Source of the DNA: Bradyrhizobium guangdongense
Lineage (GTDB): Bacteria; Pseudomonadota; Alphaproteobacteria; Rhizobiales; Xanthobacteraceae
Assembly (NCBI RefSeq): GCF_006483445.1
Contig: NZ_PPPT01000109.1
Span: 1-64,000 of the forward strand
DNA length: 64,000 bases
Reading direction: 5' to 3'
Part shown: piece after piece, positions 9,401 through 18,145 of the stretch
Layout of the letters: each line of letters starts with the position of its first letter
Position numbering within the stretch: position 1 is the stretch's first letter
Made by a program: the position numbers and the translations under genes
The notes under the pieces: generated by a model
Database searches by the model: none
What the model was told of the DNA's origin: nothing
The model's input: only the letters and a program-made list of their open reading frames with translations

Positions 9401-9803
9401 AGACATCGAGATAGATCAGATAGGGCCCGCCGGTGACGGGTGGCAGCGTGGCACCCGGCAGATAAGGCTGCTTGTCGAAGGGAATGGCGTCGACACCGAA
9501 TAGCTCAGCGAGCTCGGTATCCCACTTCTGCACGCCGGTGCCATGATTGTCGGCGAGCAGGCCGTCGACATACATCCGGCCGCGAGAGATCGCCAGGCCC
9601 GGCAGGATCTTGAACGCATCCGGTGTCTCCGACGAGACCAGGACGGGGCCGCTCGCATCGAGCGTGCCGGCCTGCGCGCGACGGTTGATCACCGCGCTCT
9701 GCTCGTTCCAGTCCCGGTCGGTGAGCGGGCGCCCCTGTTGCAGCCACACGGCGCTGTAGTTCTTCAGCGGGTCGAAGGCTTGCCGGCTGTAATCGCCACT
9801 CAT
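6477..9803 (-). CDS. DUF6519 / right-handed beta-helix protein of the eCIS
   Basis: An 1108-residue protein, the largest in the cluster. Residues 1 to about 400 begin MSGDYSRQAFDPLKNYSAVWLQQGRPLTDRDWNE, the hallmark of the DUF6519 N-terminal domain found with phage-tail-like clusters. From about residue 465 a pectate-lyase-type solenoid starts (GEDIQAGINSLPAAGGCVCLKTG) and runs in repeated 20-25-residue rungs (NxI, GNxV, NNRV patterns) to near the C-terminus. A strong GAGGGAG precedes the ATG. It follows the tail-I-like gene by 44 bases. The likely place is the baseplate periphery or tip as a fibre or receptor-binding element, since no classical Afp13 fibre is present; that role is inferred. 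Confidence 0.85.
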   Translation of the reverse strand: MSGDYSRQAFDPLKNYSAVWLQQGRPLTDRDWNEQSAVINRRAQAGTLDASGPVLVSSETPDAFKILPGLAISRGRMYVDGLLADNHGTGVQKWDTELAELFGVDAIPFDKQPYLPGATLPPVTGGPYLIYLDVWNREINQFEDSKLVEIALGVDTTTRGQTVWQVKFLGTPAGTTCATPVDQITAWGTATAPSAGRLTTATAPVPNLDPCLVPPAGGYKGLENQLYRVEVHTAGPLGTATFKWSRDNGSVEARVTRLIDQFNIVVDSVGKDSVLRFSDGDWIEITDDFRELNGLAGELHKIKVGGGVDDATRTITLDKQLTAGFLGPVDGQGNLDPTRNARIRRWDQKGKILSQNSSTQTDLDAATSTGAIPIPTGGLQLRLEDGIIVSFSVDPAGGNFHVGDYWVFAARAADASIEILNNAPPRGIHHHYAKLAVYTPPSGLEDCRPKKTAEEACCCTVVISPGEDIQAGINSLPAAGGCVCLKTGIHPLRSGLLIARSNIKLVGESHGTIVRSGVSGTVLTIGGPATVISGVEVSMIAFEQQPEGNGAPVVAVTNVRASAILDCEMRSKQGQLAIGIQMANVAEFRIARCRIDGVTTAIFGSGVQTGTLFIDDNIIDIGIEGTPRVLTSGIVLSAIGGPCRIAGNSVQGAITGIAVNGQITDNPQPSASNIIVAQNVIVCQAAPAQPAGGPSVFGIDLAAHASIVAQNLVRIPVASTVHGGIRVTGDNIDVVDNQVAADTKPESSSFFGIMIGDRGALTNDIRVAGNFVDGGQAGIFANTVTTLSIESNVVETANDGKSTGIALGSVRDGQVKNNRVTAGGVATLCTAGGPNRLTGNSLSDSDTGVALRREVAPVISGNRIDAMRSAGIQCGGITGRCEIVQNRITSCGFRSTSGAGVQITQVQGDLHIDGNEIIDTGLSPDRQTVAPLALGITGSLVLEACISNNYVGYTDPASRPPTNEDRALLMSCLEERRDQFGPAGYPIQILGNKFVGPGRSALVEILEQGTGDIRLRFERVLFSNNYCLHNPPPGPEFPRTAATVNLFGRVATVMGNQVKATRATPNTPIFQSFNFNGMPGPFVGNVISGGVTLHADFPAPQANFNLTA

Positions 9804-9847
9804 GGAACACTCCCTCGCTCGACAATCATTGCTTCAGCTTTTTGGCG

Positions 9848-12037
9848 TCAGCTTTCGTAGAAAATTCCCGATTGCAGGCCGACGCGGACATATTCCTCGA
9901 GCCTGATCCGCAGATTGGTCTCGCGCTGCGGCTGGTAAAGCGAATGGAACGCGCCGGGCTCGGCATCGTCGTCGGCGCCGGTCAGGAGCCGCTCGCCGGA
10001 CGAGCGTGCAAGCTGGCAATAGGCGGCAAAGCCGTAACGCAGCGACGTGAAGCGCGGCGTCGCGAGCTCGGGCCTGGTTGCGGATTCCGGCAGGCACTGG
10101 TAGCGGCGCGGCACCCGGGCCGAGAGCGGCACATAGGAGAAGCGGACACAGCCCTCCTGGCGGCGCTCGGCAATGACGGGCGCCGTCCATTTGTCGCCGG
10201 TGACGGTGTTGGCGATCAAAATGCTGTTCGACACCAGCGGCAGGCTCAGCGCGCGTATCTTGCCGATCACGGTGCAGGCATCCAGGGACAGCGGCGCGCC
10301 CGGCCCCGGCGGCGTACCAGCGTCGGGCGCCGCATAGGCGATACCCGTGGTGGCGGTGGCATCGATGATGCTGTCGCGCGCGCTGACCTGCGCGACGGGA
10401 TCGATGCGCAGGCTGCCGGTGATGGCGTGGTCGATGGTGACTTCAAGATCCAGCGCGCCAACGGTGAGGCTCGCTTGCGTCGGCGAGACCGGCGTGCAGT
10501 CGGCTGCAAGCGACAGGCCCGGCACCAGCGTACAATGGCTGATCGCGAGCTTGCGCAACGCGTTGCCACCAGCAGCCTGAACCTGAAGACCGGCGCCCGA
10601 TATCAAAAGGCCGTTCAGCCTGATCTCCGAGCGCGCGCCGCCGGCGAGCGTCATCGCCCCACCCAGGATCAGCGTCGGGCGATGGTTGTTGGCCGCGCGC
10701 AGCTCGATGCGCTTGTCGGCGCTGGCGTTGATGCTGAGCGTTTCCGCATAGCGGCCGCTGTCGGTGATCTCGACCACGCCGGCGCCGCTCAGCGCATTCA
10801 GCGCGGCCTGGATGCTCGCGAAATCGCCGGGCACGCGCAGCAATTGCGGTGGCGTCTGCGCAGTCTCGAACGACGCCGCGCGCTCGTACTCGCCGCCGCC
10901 CATATCCGCGCTGAAGCCGTAATGGAAATCGGCCCTCACCTGCACGCCGGCGGGAAGACCCGGAGGCACGGCAATTCGTCCGAGCACGGGATCGATGACA
11001 TAGATGCCGGCCGGCGGCAAATGCGCCCAGTTCGCGCCGCTGTCGGACAGGTTGCAGATGCGGATCTTTCCGATGTCGATCGGCTGCATGGTGCCGGAGG
11101 AGTCGTCGTACAGCCGGACGCTCCGCGCGATGTTGTCGGCGCCGGTGTAGTAATCCGCGGGGCGCGTGGCGAGCACGCGTCGGCTGATCGGCACCGGCAC
11201 GTTCAACGGCGTCGCGAGGTCGGTGATGTCGTCCTCGGTGGCGGGATGGGTGTAGATCGGCTGATCGATCCCGAGCGGATGGAAGCGCCAGCGTCTGGCA
11301 TCGAGCCGCGCGGCGGGAGATCCGCTCAGGGGATAGGCATTGAGCCGCCACAGGAACACGCCGATGTTCTTGATGTTGTAGCGCCCCCGCCTACCAGCGA
11401 TCCGGCGCACGTCGATGGTCCGCATGATCGGATCGAAGGCGGTGCCGACCCGCTCCAGCGGCTCCCAGCGCCGCACGTCCGGCGTCGCCGCGCATTGCGG
11501 CCGGATGTGGTTCATGTACTGGGTCACGATCAGGCGCTGGAAGAATTCCACCGCGCTTGCGTCCCATCCGGTGACGTCGCGCGCGACCTGCTCGATGACG
11601 GGCACGGTGCCCTTGTGCCGCCGATTGGCGGTGGTATGCGCGACATCGGCGCGCGGGCTCGCGATTCCGGCAATGCCGTGCAGCGCGCGGCTGCCGACCA
11701 GCTCACCAATATAGGGAACCACCCAGTCCGCACAGGTCTCGATGAACTGGTCGTCATAGAGCTGGTCGAGATCCTCCTGCAGCACCGCGACCTGCTCGGC
11801 GAACACGGCCAGCAGGCTCGCAAGCGGACCGCCGAGCGCATGGTTTTGCAGGAGATCGAGCTGTTCGGCCTCAGACACCGTCAGCGGCGTCCCACCGGCG
11901 ACCTTGGCCAGGAGGTCGGCGAGCGTGACGCGGTCGGCCGGGTCGAGCAGGCCCGGCGTGACCTGCGCCTGCGCGCGGTCCCGGATGCGCAGGATCGCAG
12001 GCAACAGGTTGAACATCTCCTGCGCATTGAACTTCAT
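9848..12037 (-). CDS. Phage tail protein I-like baseplate protein with beta-helix C-terminus (Afp12-like)
   Basis: A 729-residue protein. Residues 1-150 (FNLLPAILRIRD, then AVFAEQVAVLQEDLDQLYDD and CADWVVPYIGELVG) match the N-terminus of the large eCIS tail-I/Afp12 baseplate family. From about residue 405 (RVPGDFASIQAALNALSG) a right-handed beta-helix follows, and a 120-residue tail ends the protein. It overlaps the preceding gpJ-like gene by ATGA. In Afp/PVC particles Afp12 forms baseplate wedges with Afp11. Fusion to a carbohydrate-lyase-like solenoid is unusual for Afp12 and suggests a surface-recognition function. Confidence 0.85.
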   Translation of the reverse strand: MKFNAQEMFNLLPAILRIRDRAQAQVTPGLLDPADRVTLADLLAKVAGGTPLTVSEAEQLDLLQNHALGGPLASLLAVFAEQVAVLQEDLDQLYDDQFIETCADWVVPYIGELVGSRALHGIAGIASPRADVAHTTANRRHKGTVPVIEQVARDVTGWDASAVEFFQRLIVTQYMNHIRPQCAATPDVRRWEPLERVGTAFDPIMRTIDVRRIAGRRGRYNIKNIGVFLWRLNAYPLSGSPAARLDARRWRFHPLGIDQPIYTHPATEDDITDLATPLNVPVPISRRVLATRPADYYTGADNIARSVRLYDDSSGTMQPIDIGKIRICNLSDSGANWAHLPPAGIYVIDPVLGRIAVPPGLPAGVQVRADFHYGFSADMGGGEYERAASFETAQTPPQLLRVPGDFASIQAALNALSGAGVVEITDSGRYAETLSINASADKRIELRAANNHRPTLILGGAMTLAGGARSEIRLNGLLISGAGLQVQAAGGNALRKLAISHCTLVPGLSLAADCTPVSPTQASLTVGALDLEVTIDHAITGSLRIDPVAQVSARDSIIDATATTGIAYAAPDAGTPPGPGAPLSLDACTVIGKIRALSLPLVSNSILIANTVTGDKWTAPVIAERRQEGCVRFSYVPLSARVPRRYQCLPESATRPELATPRFTSLRYGFAAYCQLARSSGERLLTGADDDAEPGAFHSLYQPQRETNLRIRLEEYVRVGLQSGIFYES

Positions 12038-14820
12038 GACATCACCCCGAGATCGAGCGGTGCGTGGTCAAGCGTCAGCAGCTCGGCCGCGGTCACCGCG
12101 CCGGCCTTGAGATCGGGCAGGCCCGCGAGCAGCCGTGCCTGCGGTTCTGATGGTGCAGGTCCCGTGTCAGTGCGGTAGAGCTGGTCGATGTCGGCGGCCG
12201 TAACGCCGGCGACGTTCTGGATCGTCGCGTAGACCTCGTCGATCGTCACGGGCTGGCCGAAGGCACGGTTGTCGAAGGCGAAGGCCGCGCGCAACGCATC
12301 CGTCACCGCGCTAAAGACCTTCTCGGGATCGGCGTCCGCGTCGACCTTGATCTTTGCTTTCAGCTTGAAGGTCGCAGCGCCAAAGTTCTGCACCGACAAC
12401 GGCATCAGGCGGTCGCCATAGCGGCGGAGCGCGCCGACCAGATTGGTCATGGTGGCGCTATCCTGCGGGATCGCAGCGCCATTCGGACCCGCCACCGTCA
12501 GATAGATGCCGCGGGCGCGGACGTCCTCGATCCAGATGCCATAGGCTTTTGCGATTCCGGAGAAGGTGCGCGCGAAATCGACATAGTCCTGGATCGACAC
12601 GGCACGTTCCAGGGTGAGCACATGCAGCGGCGCATTGGTGCGCGCATCGGCCAGCGCCTCGGGATCCTGCCCGCCGCTCGGCGCGCTGGGATTGACGACG
12701 CTTTTGGCCCCGAGCGGACGCGTCAGCAGCATGGAGATCTGGCCCGCGCGCAGATTGCCTGATGTGCCGATGCCCTTGCGGTAGGCCAGCCGCACATTGT
12801 TCAGGCCGCTGGGCAGCCGAGCACCCTGCCGTCCGTCGCCGAACTGGATGGTCGACTTGCCGTCGTCGTCCTGGCGGACGGCGTAGACACGCTCCAGCCG
12901 GCCATGTCCGTAAAGCGACGGCACCTCGTGCCACAACAGATCGTTGACGCGGACCTGGAGGGTCGATGCGCGCCCGCTCGGATCGGTCGACGACACGTAG
13001 GTCAGAGGCGATTGCTTGAGCTGGAAGGCCTGGTTCAGCGCCGCCGCATCGCCGCTGCCCGCGATCTCTCCGACCGTCTCGCCATGGGTCGCCGGCGCGA
13101 CGTTGGCGTTCACAGTCACGGTGGAGCGGTCGTAGCAATAGCTGAGCTGCGCCTTCAACGTCAGCGTCGTGCGATCGCGGTCGCTCTGGACCGACAGCGG
13201 GCCGTGGGCAATCGACGCGATCTCGCTGACGACGGCATCGTCCTTCAGCGCGCCCTGGAGCTTCAGCACATTGATGGGCGCCTTGATGTCTATGGGCGCG
13301 CCGTCGCGATCTTCCAGATGCCACAACACCAGCCGCTTCGACCCTCGCGCGGGGTCCAGCAGCTCGGGCGGCGCGGGCAGCACGCCGTTGTTGAGCACGA
13401 CCAGCGGCGGCGAGCGCAGGATGAAGGATTCGCCAGGCATCGGCTTGCGGCCCGGAAAATCCGGAAATGAGATGCCTGATGTCGCGGCGCCAATAACGAC
13501 GCGCTGGCGCTTGCCGCTGACGGCGATGAGCTGGTCCGGCACCAGCAGCGGCTGAAGCTCGTCGAGCACCAGCGTGCTGCCATAGACCGGATAGGTCAAG
13601 GGACGTTCGACCGGCGTCAGTTCGTCGGTTTGCGCCAGCACCTGGGTTTCCCGCCGGCTGAATGCGGCGAGGTTCTGGGTTCCATCGCGGGTCAGGCGAG
13701 AGGTCTTGCCGCTCAGGCCGAACGCGCTGCGCGACAGCTCGACGACATCATTGACCCGGTAGAGCTCGACGTGCCGCGTGCCACCGCTGTCATTGCCGGC
13801 CAACGCGAACCAGCTTCCCGTCACGACCTTGGGATAGGCGGTGTCGAGATCGACCTTCTTGCTCGTCGTGTCGATCGCAAAGTTCTTCCATTCATAGGTC
13901 GTGGCGCCGTCTGAAGTCGGCTCGAACAACTGGCTGTTGCTCGTGGTGCGGATCAGGTTCGCATCGGGCGCGTTGTGCCCGAACAGCGCCGCGCGCTGCC
14001 GGAAAGCATAGACCTTGATCCCCTGCGGGCCGGGATCGTTCGGGTCCCAGGCGCCGTTCAGCGACTCCGAGAGCACGACATGTGTCAGGTCGTGGGCGAG
14101 ATCGATGTCGACCCGCGCGATCCAGCACACGTCCCACAGCGCGCTGGTGGAATTGCTCTCCCGATCTGTGCCGACGACGACAAGGCCGTCGCCTGCCGCC
14201 AGTTGCGTGGTCGTACCTGCGATGTAGAGCTCACTGAGGCCCTTCCGGAACGGAACCGGCTCCGACTGCTGGGCTGGAATCGCATTCCATTCGACGCGTG
14301 CAGCGGCCGGCGCGATCGTCTCAAAGGTCTGCGGATCCTGGTTCGGATCGGGAATGCTCTGCGCGCGCGTGCCGATGGGAATGGTGACGGGCTGCGCCGC
14401 CATGGCCGGCAGGCCGGGCGCGGATTCGAGTGTGAAGGCCAGCGCCGTGCTGGCGGCGACACCGGGCGCAAGCTGGTATCCGATCAGCCGGGCCAGCATC
14501 AGCACCGAGCGGCGCTCGGTTGCCGTGCCGAGATAGGCTTCGTTGGCGATGCGCTCCTGGTAGAAGGTCAGCACGTCGGCCAGCACGGCGAAGGAATCGC
14601 ACAGCGCGATGGTGTAGTCGTCCGTCGCGCGCGTCGTCAGCGGCGCCAGCGCCGGATAGTCGGTGCTCGACAGCCGCGAGAGCAGCGTCTGCCGGAAATC
14701 GGCATGGGTGCCGACCCGGTACGCAATGGCCGGCAGTCCGGGACGATTGAATTTCGCCGAGGGCGTATCGACCTCGACGCCGGAGCAGCACCCGCAATCA
14801 CTGATCGTATCCACGCTCAT
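12034..14820 (-). CDS. Putative baseplate assembly protein (gpJ-like, Afp11 type), copy 2
   Basis: A 928-residue protein of the putative baseplate assembly (phage P2 gpJ/T4 gp6-related) family. The N-terminus has a Cys cluster (CGCC) and the family motif around NRPGLPAIAYRVGTHADF. The C-terminal third, from about DARTNAPLHVLTLERAVSIQDY, is the conserved gpJ core ending with ITIDEVYATIQNVAGV-type segments. It starts two bases after the stop of the first gpJ-like gene and overlaps the next by ATGA. The product should be a wedge component of the baseplate that links sheath and hub. Confidence 0.88.
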   Translation of the reverse strand: MSVDTISDCGCCSGVEVDTPSAKFNRPGLPAIAYRVGTHADFRQTLLSRLSSTDYPALAPLTTRATDDYTIALCDSFAVLADVLTFYQERIANEAYLGTATERRSVLMLARLIGYQLAPGVAASTALAFTLESAPGLPAMAAQPVTIPIGTRAQSIPDPNQDPQTFETIAPAAARVEWNAIPAQQSEPVPFRKGLSELYIAGTTTQLAAGDGLVVVGTDRESNSTSALWDVCWIARVDIDLAHDLTHVVLSESLNGAWDPNDPGPQGIKVYAFRQRAALFGHNAPDANLIRTTSNSQLFEPTSDGATTYEWKNFAIDTTSKKVDLDTAYPKVVTGSWFALAGNDSGGTRHVELYRVNDVVELSRSAFGLSGKTSRLTRDGTQNLAAFSRRETQVLAQTDELTPVERPLTYPVYGSTLVLDELQPLLVPDQLIAVSGKRQRVVIGAATSGISFPDFPGRKPMPGESFILRSPPLVVLNNGVLPAPPELLDPARGSKRLVLWHLEDRDGAPIDIKAPINVLKLQGALKDDAVVSEIASIAHGPLSVQSDRDRTTLTLKAQLSYCYDRSTVTVNANVAPATHGETVGEIAGSGDAAALNQAFQLKQSPLTYVSSTDPSGRASTLQVRVNDLLWHEVPSLYGHGRLERVYAVRQDDDGKSTIQFGDGRQGARLPSGLNNVRLAYRKGIGTSGNLRAGQISMLLTRPLGAKSVVNPSAPSGGQDPEALADARTNAPLHVLTLERAVSIQDYVDFARTFSGIAKAYGIWIEDVRARGIYLTVAGPNGAAIPQDSATMTNLVGALRRYGDRLMPLSVQNFGAATFKLKAKIKVDADADPEKVFSAVTDALRAAFAFDNRAFGQPVTIDEVYATIQNVAGVTAADIDQLYRTDTGPAPSEPQARLLAGLPDLKAGAVTAAELLTLDHAPLDLGVMS

Positions 14821-14823
14821 GGC

Positions 14824-17430
14824 CTATTTGCCTCCGCTCAATGCGAGACGGAGCACACCGTGCTCGGGGAAATTGAGGCTGTTCTCGAGCCGCGCGATCT
14901 CCAGACGACCGATCGGGAGCTGGGCGGCGGCGAGATAAGTCGGATCGTTGGTGCCCTGGCGCTGGAACGTCACGATCTGCGCGGAGGCAACGCCTGGCAC
15001 CGCATGGGCCGTCGCGTAGATCTCGCTGAGATAGACGCTGTCGCCAAAGCTGAAATTATCGGGATGGAACAGGCCACGGCGGCCGTCTGGCAGAACGCGG
15101 TTGCTCAGCGCATCGAGCAGGCGGGCCTTGACGTCGGCGCGGAAATAATCCGGCTGCACGCAGACATTCAGCTTCAGCTCGAGCGAGACATAGTGTGGAT
15201 CGTTGAACTCGAGATCTTCGCCCGCCATGCGATAGCGATCCACGAACGGCAGCAGGTCGATCGACAGCTTGTGAGGATCGACGCCGGCGATCGGATCGAC
15301 GCTGATGAACTGTGTGTACCAGCTCCCGGTCCAACGCGTCGTGACCGCCGCACGCTGCACGCCGCGGAAGCGCTCGGTCACTTCCGCATAATCCTCCGGC
15401 GTGACCGCCCTCTCCTGCCGACGGAACGCTTCCGGCGCATTCCGCCTGACGTCGTCAGCCGTCTCGGGATCGACGCCGCCGGCCGCCGGCAACGGATTGC
15501 GCACCGCGCTAATTGCCGCGACCTCGCCGGGGGCCGCGACGATATGGAAGATCGCCTCGCCGCCGACATTACCCGCGGTGCCATTGCCGATCCGGTACAC
15601 TGCGCTGAACTCTGTGCCAGCCTCCGGGCGGACGCCGTGATCATCGTCGCCGAAGCGCAAGGCTGCGCCGCCGTCGTCATCGACCTCGACGACGAAATCG
15701 TTGGCGTCGGCCGCGCTGTTGAGCAGCGTGCGATGCGACTGCCACGTTGCCGGCGTGCCGTTGGTCAGGCTGGACAGCGTGATCTGCGGCAGCACGTCCG
15801 ACATGTCCCAGTCCATGTTCGACGTTGCGGAAGCAGTCGGGTCGAACGGCCGGCGCCGGGCTGCGCTCTGTCCGGCACCGACGACGCTCACAGTTGCCGC
15901 CTGAGTCAGCGGCGCCTGCTGCAGGAACGGGCGGAAGCGCACGGGGATCTCGATCAGCGCCGACGGCGAGCAGCCGTCGCAGCCCTGATCGGGCGCGACG
16001 AACAAGGTCGGCGCCGGCACGCTGCCGAGCGGGTCCGGGGCGAGCGTGCGGCCGTGGTCGGCGAGCACCATATTGCCGCGCGCGACGCTGACATCGGTTA
16101 GGGTCTTCGAGCCGTGCGCCTCGTCGGTGACGGCGGAAATGCAGAGCGGGAACGGCAAGGCATCGTCCTGCCCCCAGGTGATCTCGGTGATGGCGGCATT
16201 GGTCAGGGGATCGGTGAGCGTCGCCGGCGGCGTCGGCGAGACCGAGGTCAGGCGCACGACGTGGCGATGGCCCGGATCGGCATCGCCGGGAAGGCCAGTA
16301 TGCGGTCCGAGTACCTCCTCGAACAGCAGCACATCTCCCGCCTTCAGGTTCGGCAACGATCCCGCAAGCGTCGCGCTGGTCGCGCCGCGCGGCAGGCAGC
16401 ACCGTTCGTCACCCCAGGTGTAGAACGAGATCTTGTTGTGAAGCTTGTAGAGCGACACAGTGGGCGCCCCTGGATCGCGCAGCGGCTCGAACACCGTCGG
16501 TGCCAGCAGCAGCGCCTGCTTCAGCTCGTTGGAGCCGCTTGCGATGCCACGTGCAAAACCCGGGCAACGCGTCAGGAACTGTGTCCCCGCGCGCGTGAGC
16601 GTGGAACTGTTCGCATCCACCTGGATCTGGATCCAGACCCGCGCGTTGCAGCCGTCATGCATGGGATAGTCGACCAGCAGCGCATGCCGCCGCAGCGAGA
16701 TGCGGCGCCGCGCGGTGTCGAGATAGGCTTCGGTCGCAATCGCGTCCTGCTGGTAGCTGAGGTGGTCGCCGACATAGGACAAGAGCTCGACCAGCGCGAT
16801 CCCGGTGTCGGCGACGCTCGACTGGCGCCATTGCGGCACGAGCTGCGACATCCGGTCGAGCAGGAGCCGGCGGAACGAGCCATAGTCCTTGGCGAGATAG
16901 TCGATATCGGGCTCATCAGGTTCGTCTTCCGGGCATTGGCAGACCGGCTTGCAGTCGAAGTCCGAGGGGCACTCGACCTTGAACGAGAAGTCGATGGCAG
17001 CGAACTGCGGATCGAAATTCGGCGGCAGCGACGAATCCAGTGCCGAGGCGACGAAGCGCAGCGTGTAGGTGGAGAAATCGCCGGGCTCATCCACCCGCAC
17101 CACCAAGATCGTCTTCGGATTGGCCCTGGCCGCGACGATCGCCGATGTCGCGGCCTCGCCCGGCGCCGAGAGCTGCGCCGGCAGCGGCGATGCCACGGCC
17201 GCCCATTCGACCGTGATATTCTTGACGCGCTCGCCGCCCGTGAGCACGACGTTGCCACGCGAAAAGCCCGCCGGCAGCGGCTTGAGGCAATAGACCAGCA
17301 GCGTGCGCTGGCGCAGGGGATCGAGCAGCGGCAGCTCGTGATCGATGACCTCGAGATAGTCGATGCCGTTCAGCGTCGGATGCGCCGCGACCTTGTCGCG
17401 CCTGAGCTCGTCGCAGCAGTGGAAGATCAT
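14824..17430 (-). CDS. Putative baseplate assembly protein (gpJ-like, Afp11 type), copy 1
   Basis: An 868-residue protein from the ATG at 17430, which has GGAGG upstream and overlaps the gp25 gene by ATGA; the longer reading upstream is out of context. Residues 150-200 hold a Cys-rich linker (CQCPEDEPDEPDIDYLAKDY) followed by the motif SFRRLLLDRMSQLVP typical of this family. The C-terminal third (DVRRNAPEAFRRQERAVTPEDYAEV) is the gpJ core. It resembles the next gene in family but not in detail; the two probably form heteromeric wedges. Confidence 0.88.
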   Translation of the reverse strand: MIFHCCDELRRDKVAAHPTLNGIDYLEVIDHELPLLDPLRQRTLLVYCLKPLPAGFSRGNVVLTGGERVKNITVEWAAVASPLPAQLSAPGEAATSAIVAARANPKTILVVRVDEPGDFSTYTLRFVASALDSSLPPNFDPQFAAIDFSFKVECPSDFDCKPVCQCPEDEPDEPDIDYLAKDYGSFRRLLLDRMSQLVPQWRQSSVADTGIALVELLSYVGDHLSYQQDAIATEAYLDTARRRISLRRHALLVDYPMHDGCNARVWIQIQVDANSSTLTRAGTQFLTRCPGFARGIASGSNELKQALLLAPTVFEPLRDPGAPTVSLYKLHNKISFYTWGDERCCLPRGATSATLAGSLPNLKAGDVLLFEEVLGPHTGLPGDADPGHRHVVRLTSVSPTPPATLTDPLTNAAITEITWGQDDALPFPLCISAVTDEAHGSKTLTDVSVARGNMVLADHGRTLAPDPLGSVPAPTLFVAPDQGCDGCSPSALIEIPVRFRPFLQQAPLTQAATVSVVGAGQSAARRRPFDPTASATSNMDWDMSDVLPQITLSSLTNGTPATWQSHRTLLNSAADANDFVVEVDDDGGAALRFGDDDHGVRPEAGTEFSAVYRIGNGTAGNVGGEAIFHIVAAPGEVAAISAVRNPLPAAGGVDPETADDVRRNAPEAFRRQERAVTPEDYAEVTERFRGVQRAAVTTRWTGSWYTQFISVDPIAGVDPHKLSIDLLPFVDRYRMAGEDLEFNDPHYVSLELKLNVCVQPDYFRADVKARLLDALSNRVLPDGRRGLFHPDNFSFGDSVYLSEIYATAHAVPGVASAQIVTFQRQGTNDPTYLAAAQLPIGRLEIARLENSLNFPEHGVLRLALSGGK

Positions 17431-17795
17431 GGTCCACCTCCGGCCGGCTGCGTGAAGGTCTGCACCTGAACCTGGTCGTTGCTGCGGACGCTGTACTGGA
17501 CGGTGATCGACATCACTGCGTCCTCGGCCTCGACCCGGACCGCCTGCACCACGATGAGCTCGCCGAGCCATTGCTGCAGCGATCCCTGGATCAGCATCTG
17601 GGTGGCGCTGGCGAGCTCGACCGAATTCGGCGCGAACACGAGCTGGGCGACGCCGCTGCCGAAATCCGGGCGCATCACCCGCTCTCCGGGAATCGTGAAC
17701 AGCACCTGCTCGATGAGGTCGCGGATGTGTCGCGCGTCGGATGTCTCGGCGGTGCGGCCGAGCGGTGAGAACTGATAGGGATAAGCGAGGTTCAT
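17427..17795 (-). CDS. GPW/gp25 family baseplate protein (Afp9)
   Basis: A 122-residue protein. NLAYPYQFSPLGRTAETSDA leads into RHIRDLIEQVLFTIPGERVMRPDFGSG, the signature of the gpW/gp25 baseplate family, which initiates sheath polymerisation in T4, T6SS and eCIS. The ATG at 17795 has GAGG upstream and is preferred to the 66-codon longer reading. ATGA overlap with the downstream gpJ-like gene. Length is normal for the family. Confidence 0.93.
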   Translation of the reverse strand: MNLAYPYQFSPLGRTAETSDARHIRDLIEQVLFTIPGERVMRPDFGSGVAQLVFAPNSVELASATQMLIQGSLQQWLGELIVVQAVRVEAEDAVMSITVQYSVRSNDQVQVQTFTQPAGGGP

Positions 17796-17802
17796 GGTCA
17801 CC

Positions 17803-18120
17803 TCACGTCGCAATCGCACGGGGCTGCACGACGACCGGCAGCAGCGGCGTTCCCGTCGGTGCGCACACTGCAACCCCGGTCTGGATCGCCACCGGCTGGC
17901 CCATCGCGAGCACCCGCACCGCGCCGACGACCCATTGTCCGGTGACGCACGGACCGCCCGACACCGGCGGGAACGGACAACCGGCCACCACATAGGGCGC
18001 GACGATGGTGGCGACCGGCTGGCCGCTCACCAGCACGCGCGGCACCGGCACGGTCGGCATCGCCTGCCCTCCATGCGCGCACAGCACGGTCGCACCGAGA
18101 TGGAGAATGGGTCCTGGCAT
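17803..18120 (-). CDS. PAAR-like spike-tip protein
   Basis: A 105-residue protein starting MPGPILHLGATVLCAHGGQA, with three further short repeats of the PVAxxxxPYVVAGCPF / GQPVAIQTGVAVCAPTGTPLL type. This is the beta-hairpin-rich layout of PAAR-like tip proteins that cap the VgrG-type spike (Afp10 position). The gene sits between the gpV-like spike and gp25, which fits that role. Cys residues (Cys14, and CPF, GPCV and VCAPT) could bind a metal at the tip. Confidence 0.8.
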   Translation of the reverse strand: MPGPILHLGATVLCAHGGQAMPTVPVPRVLVSGQPVATIVAPYVVAGCPFPPVSGGPCVTGQWVVGAVRVLAMGQPVAIQTGVAVCAPTGTPLLPVVVQPRAIAT

Positions 18121-18145
18121 TGGCCTGCCCTTCGCGCGCTCTCCG

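Noticed and set aside
9842-12178. 778-codon plus-strand frame opposite the tail-I-like gene
   Set aside because: GC-rich DNA often keeps the antisense frame open. Its translation is Arg/Asp/Gly-rich without domain signs; the minus-strand product has clear family motifs.
13975-16101. 708-codon plus-strand frame opposite the gpJ-like genes
   Set aside because: Spans parts of two minus-strand genes that have convincing motifs and start sites; no evidence of its own.
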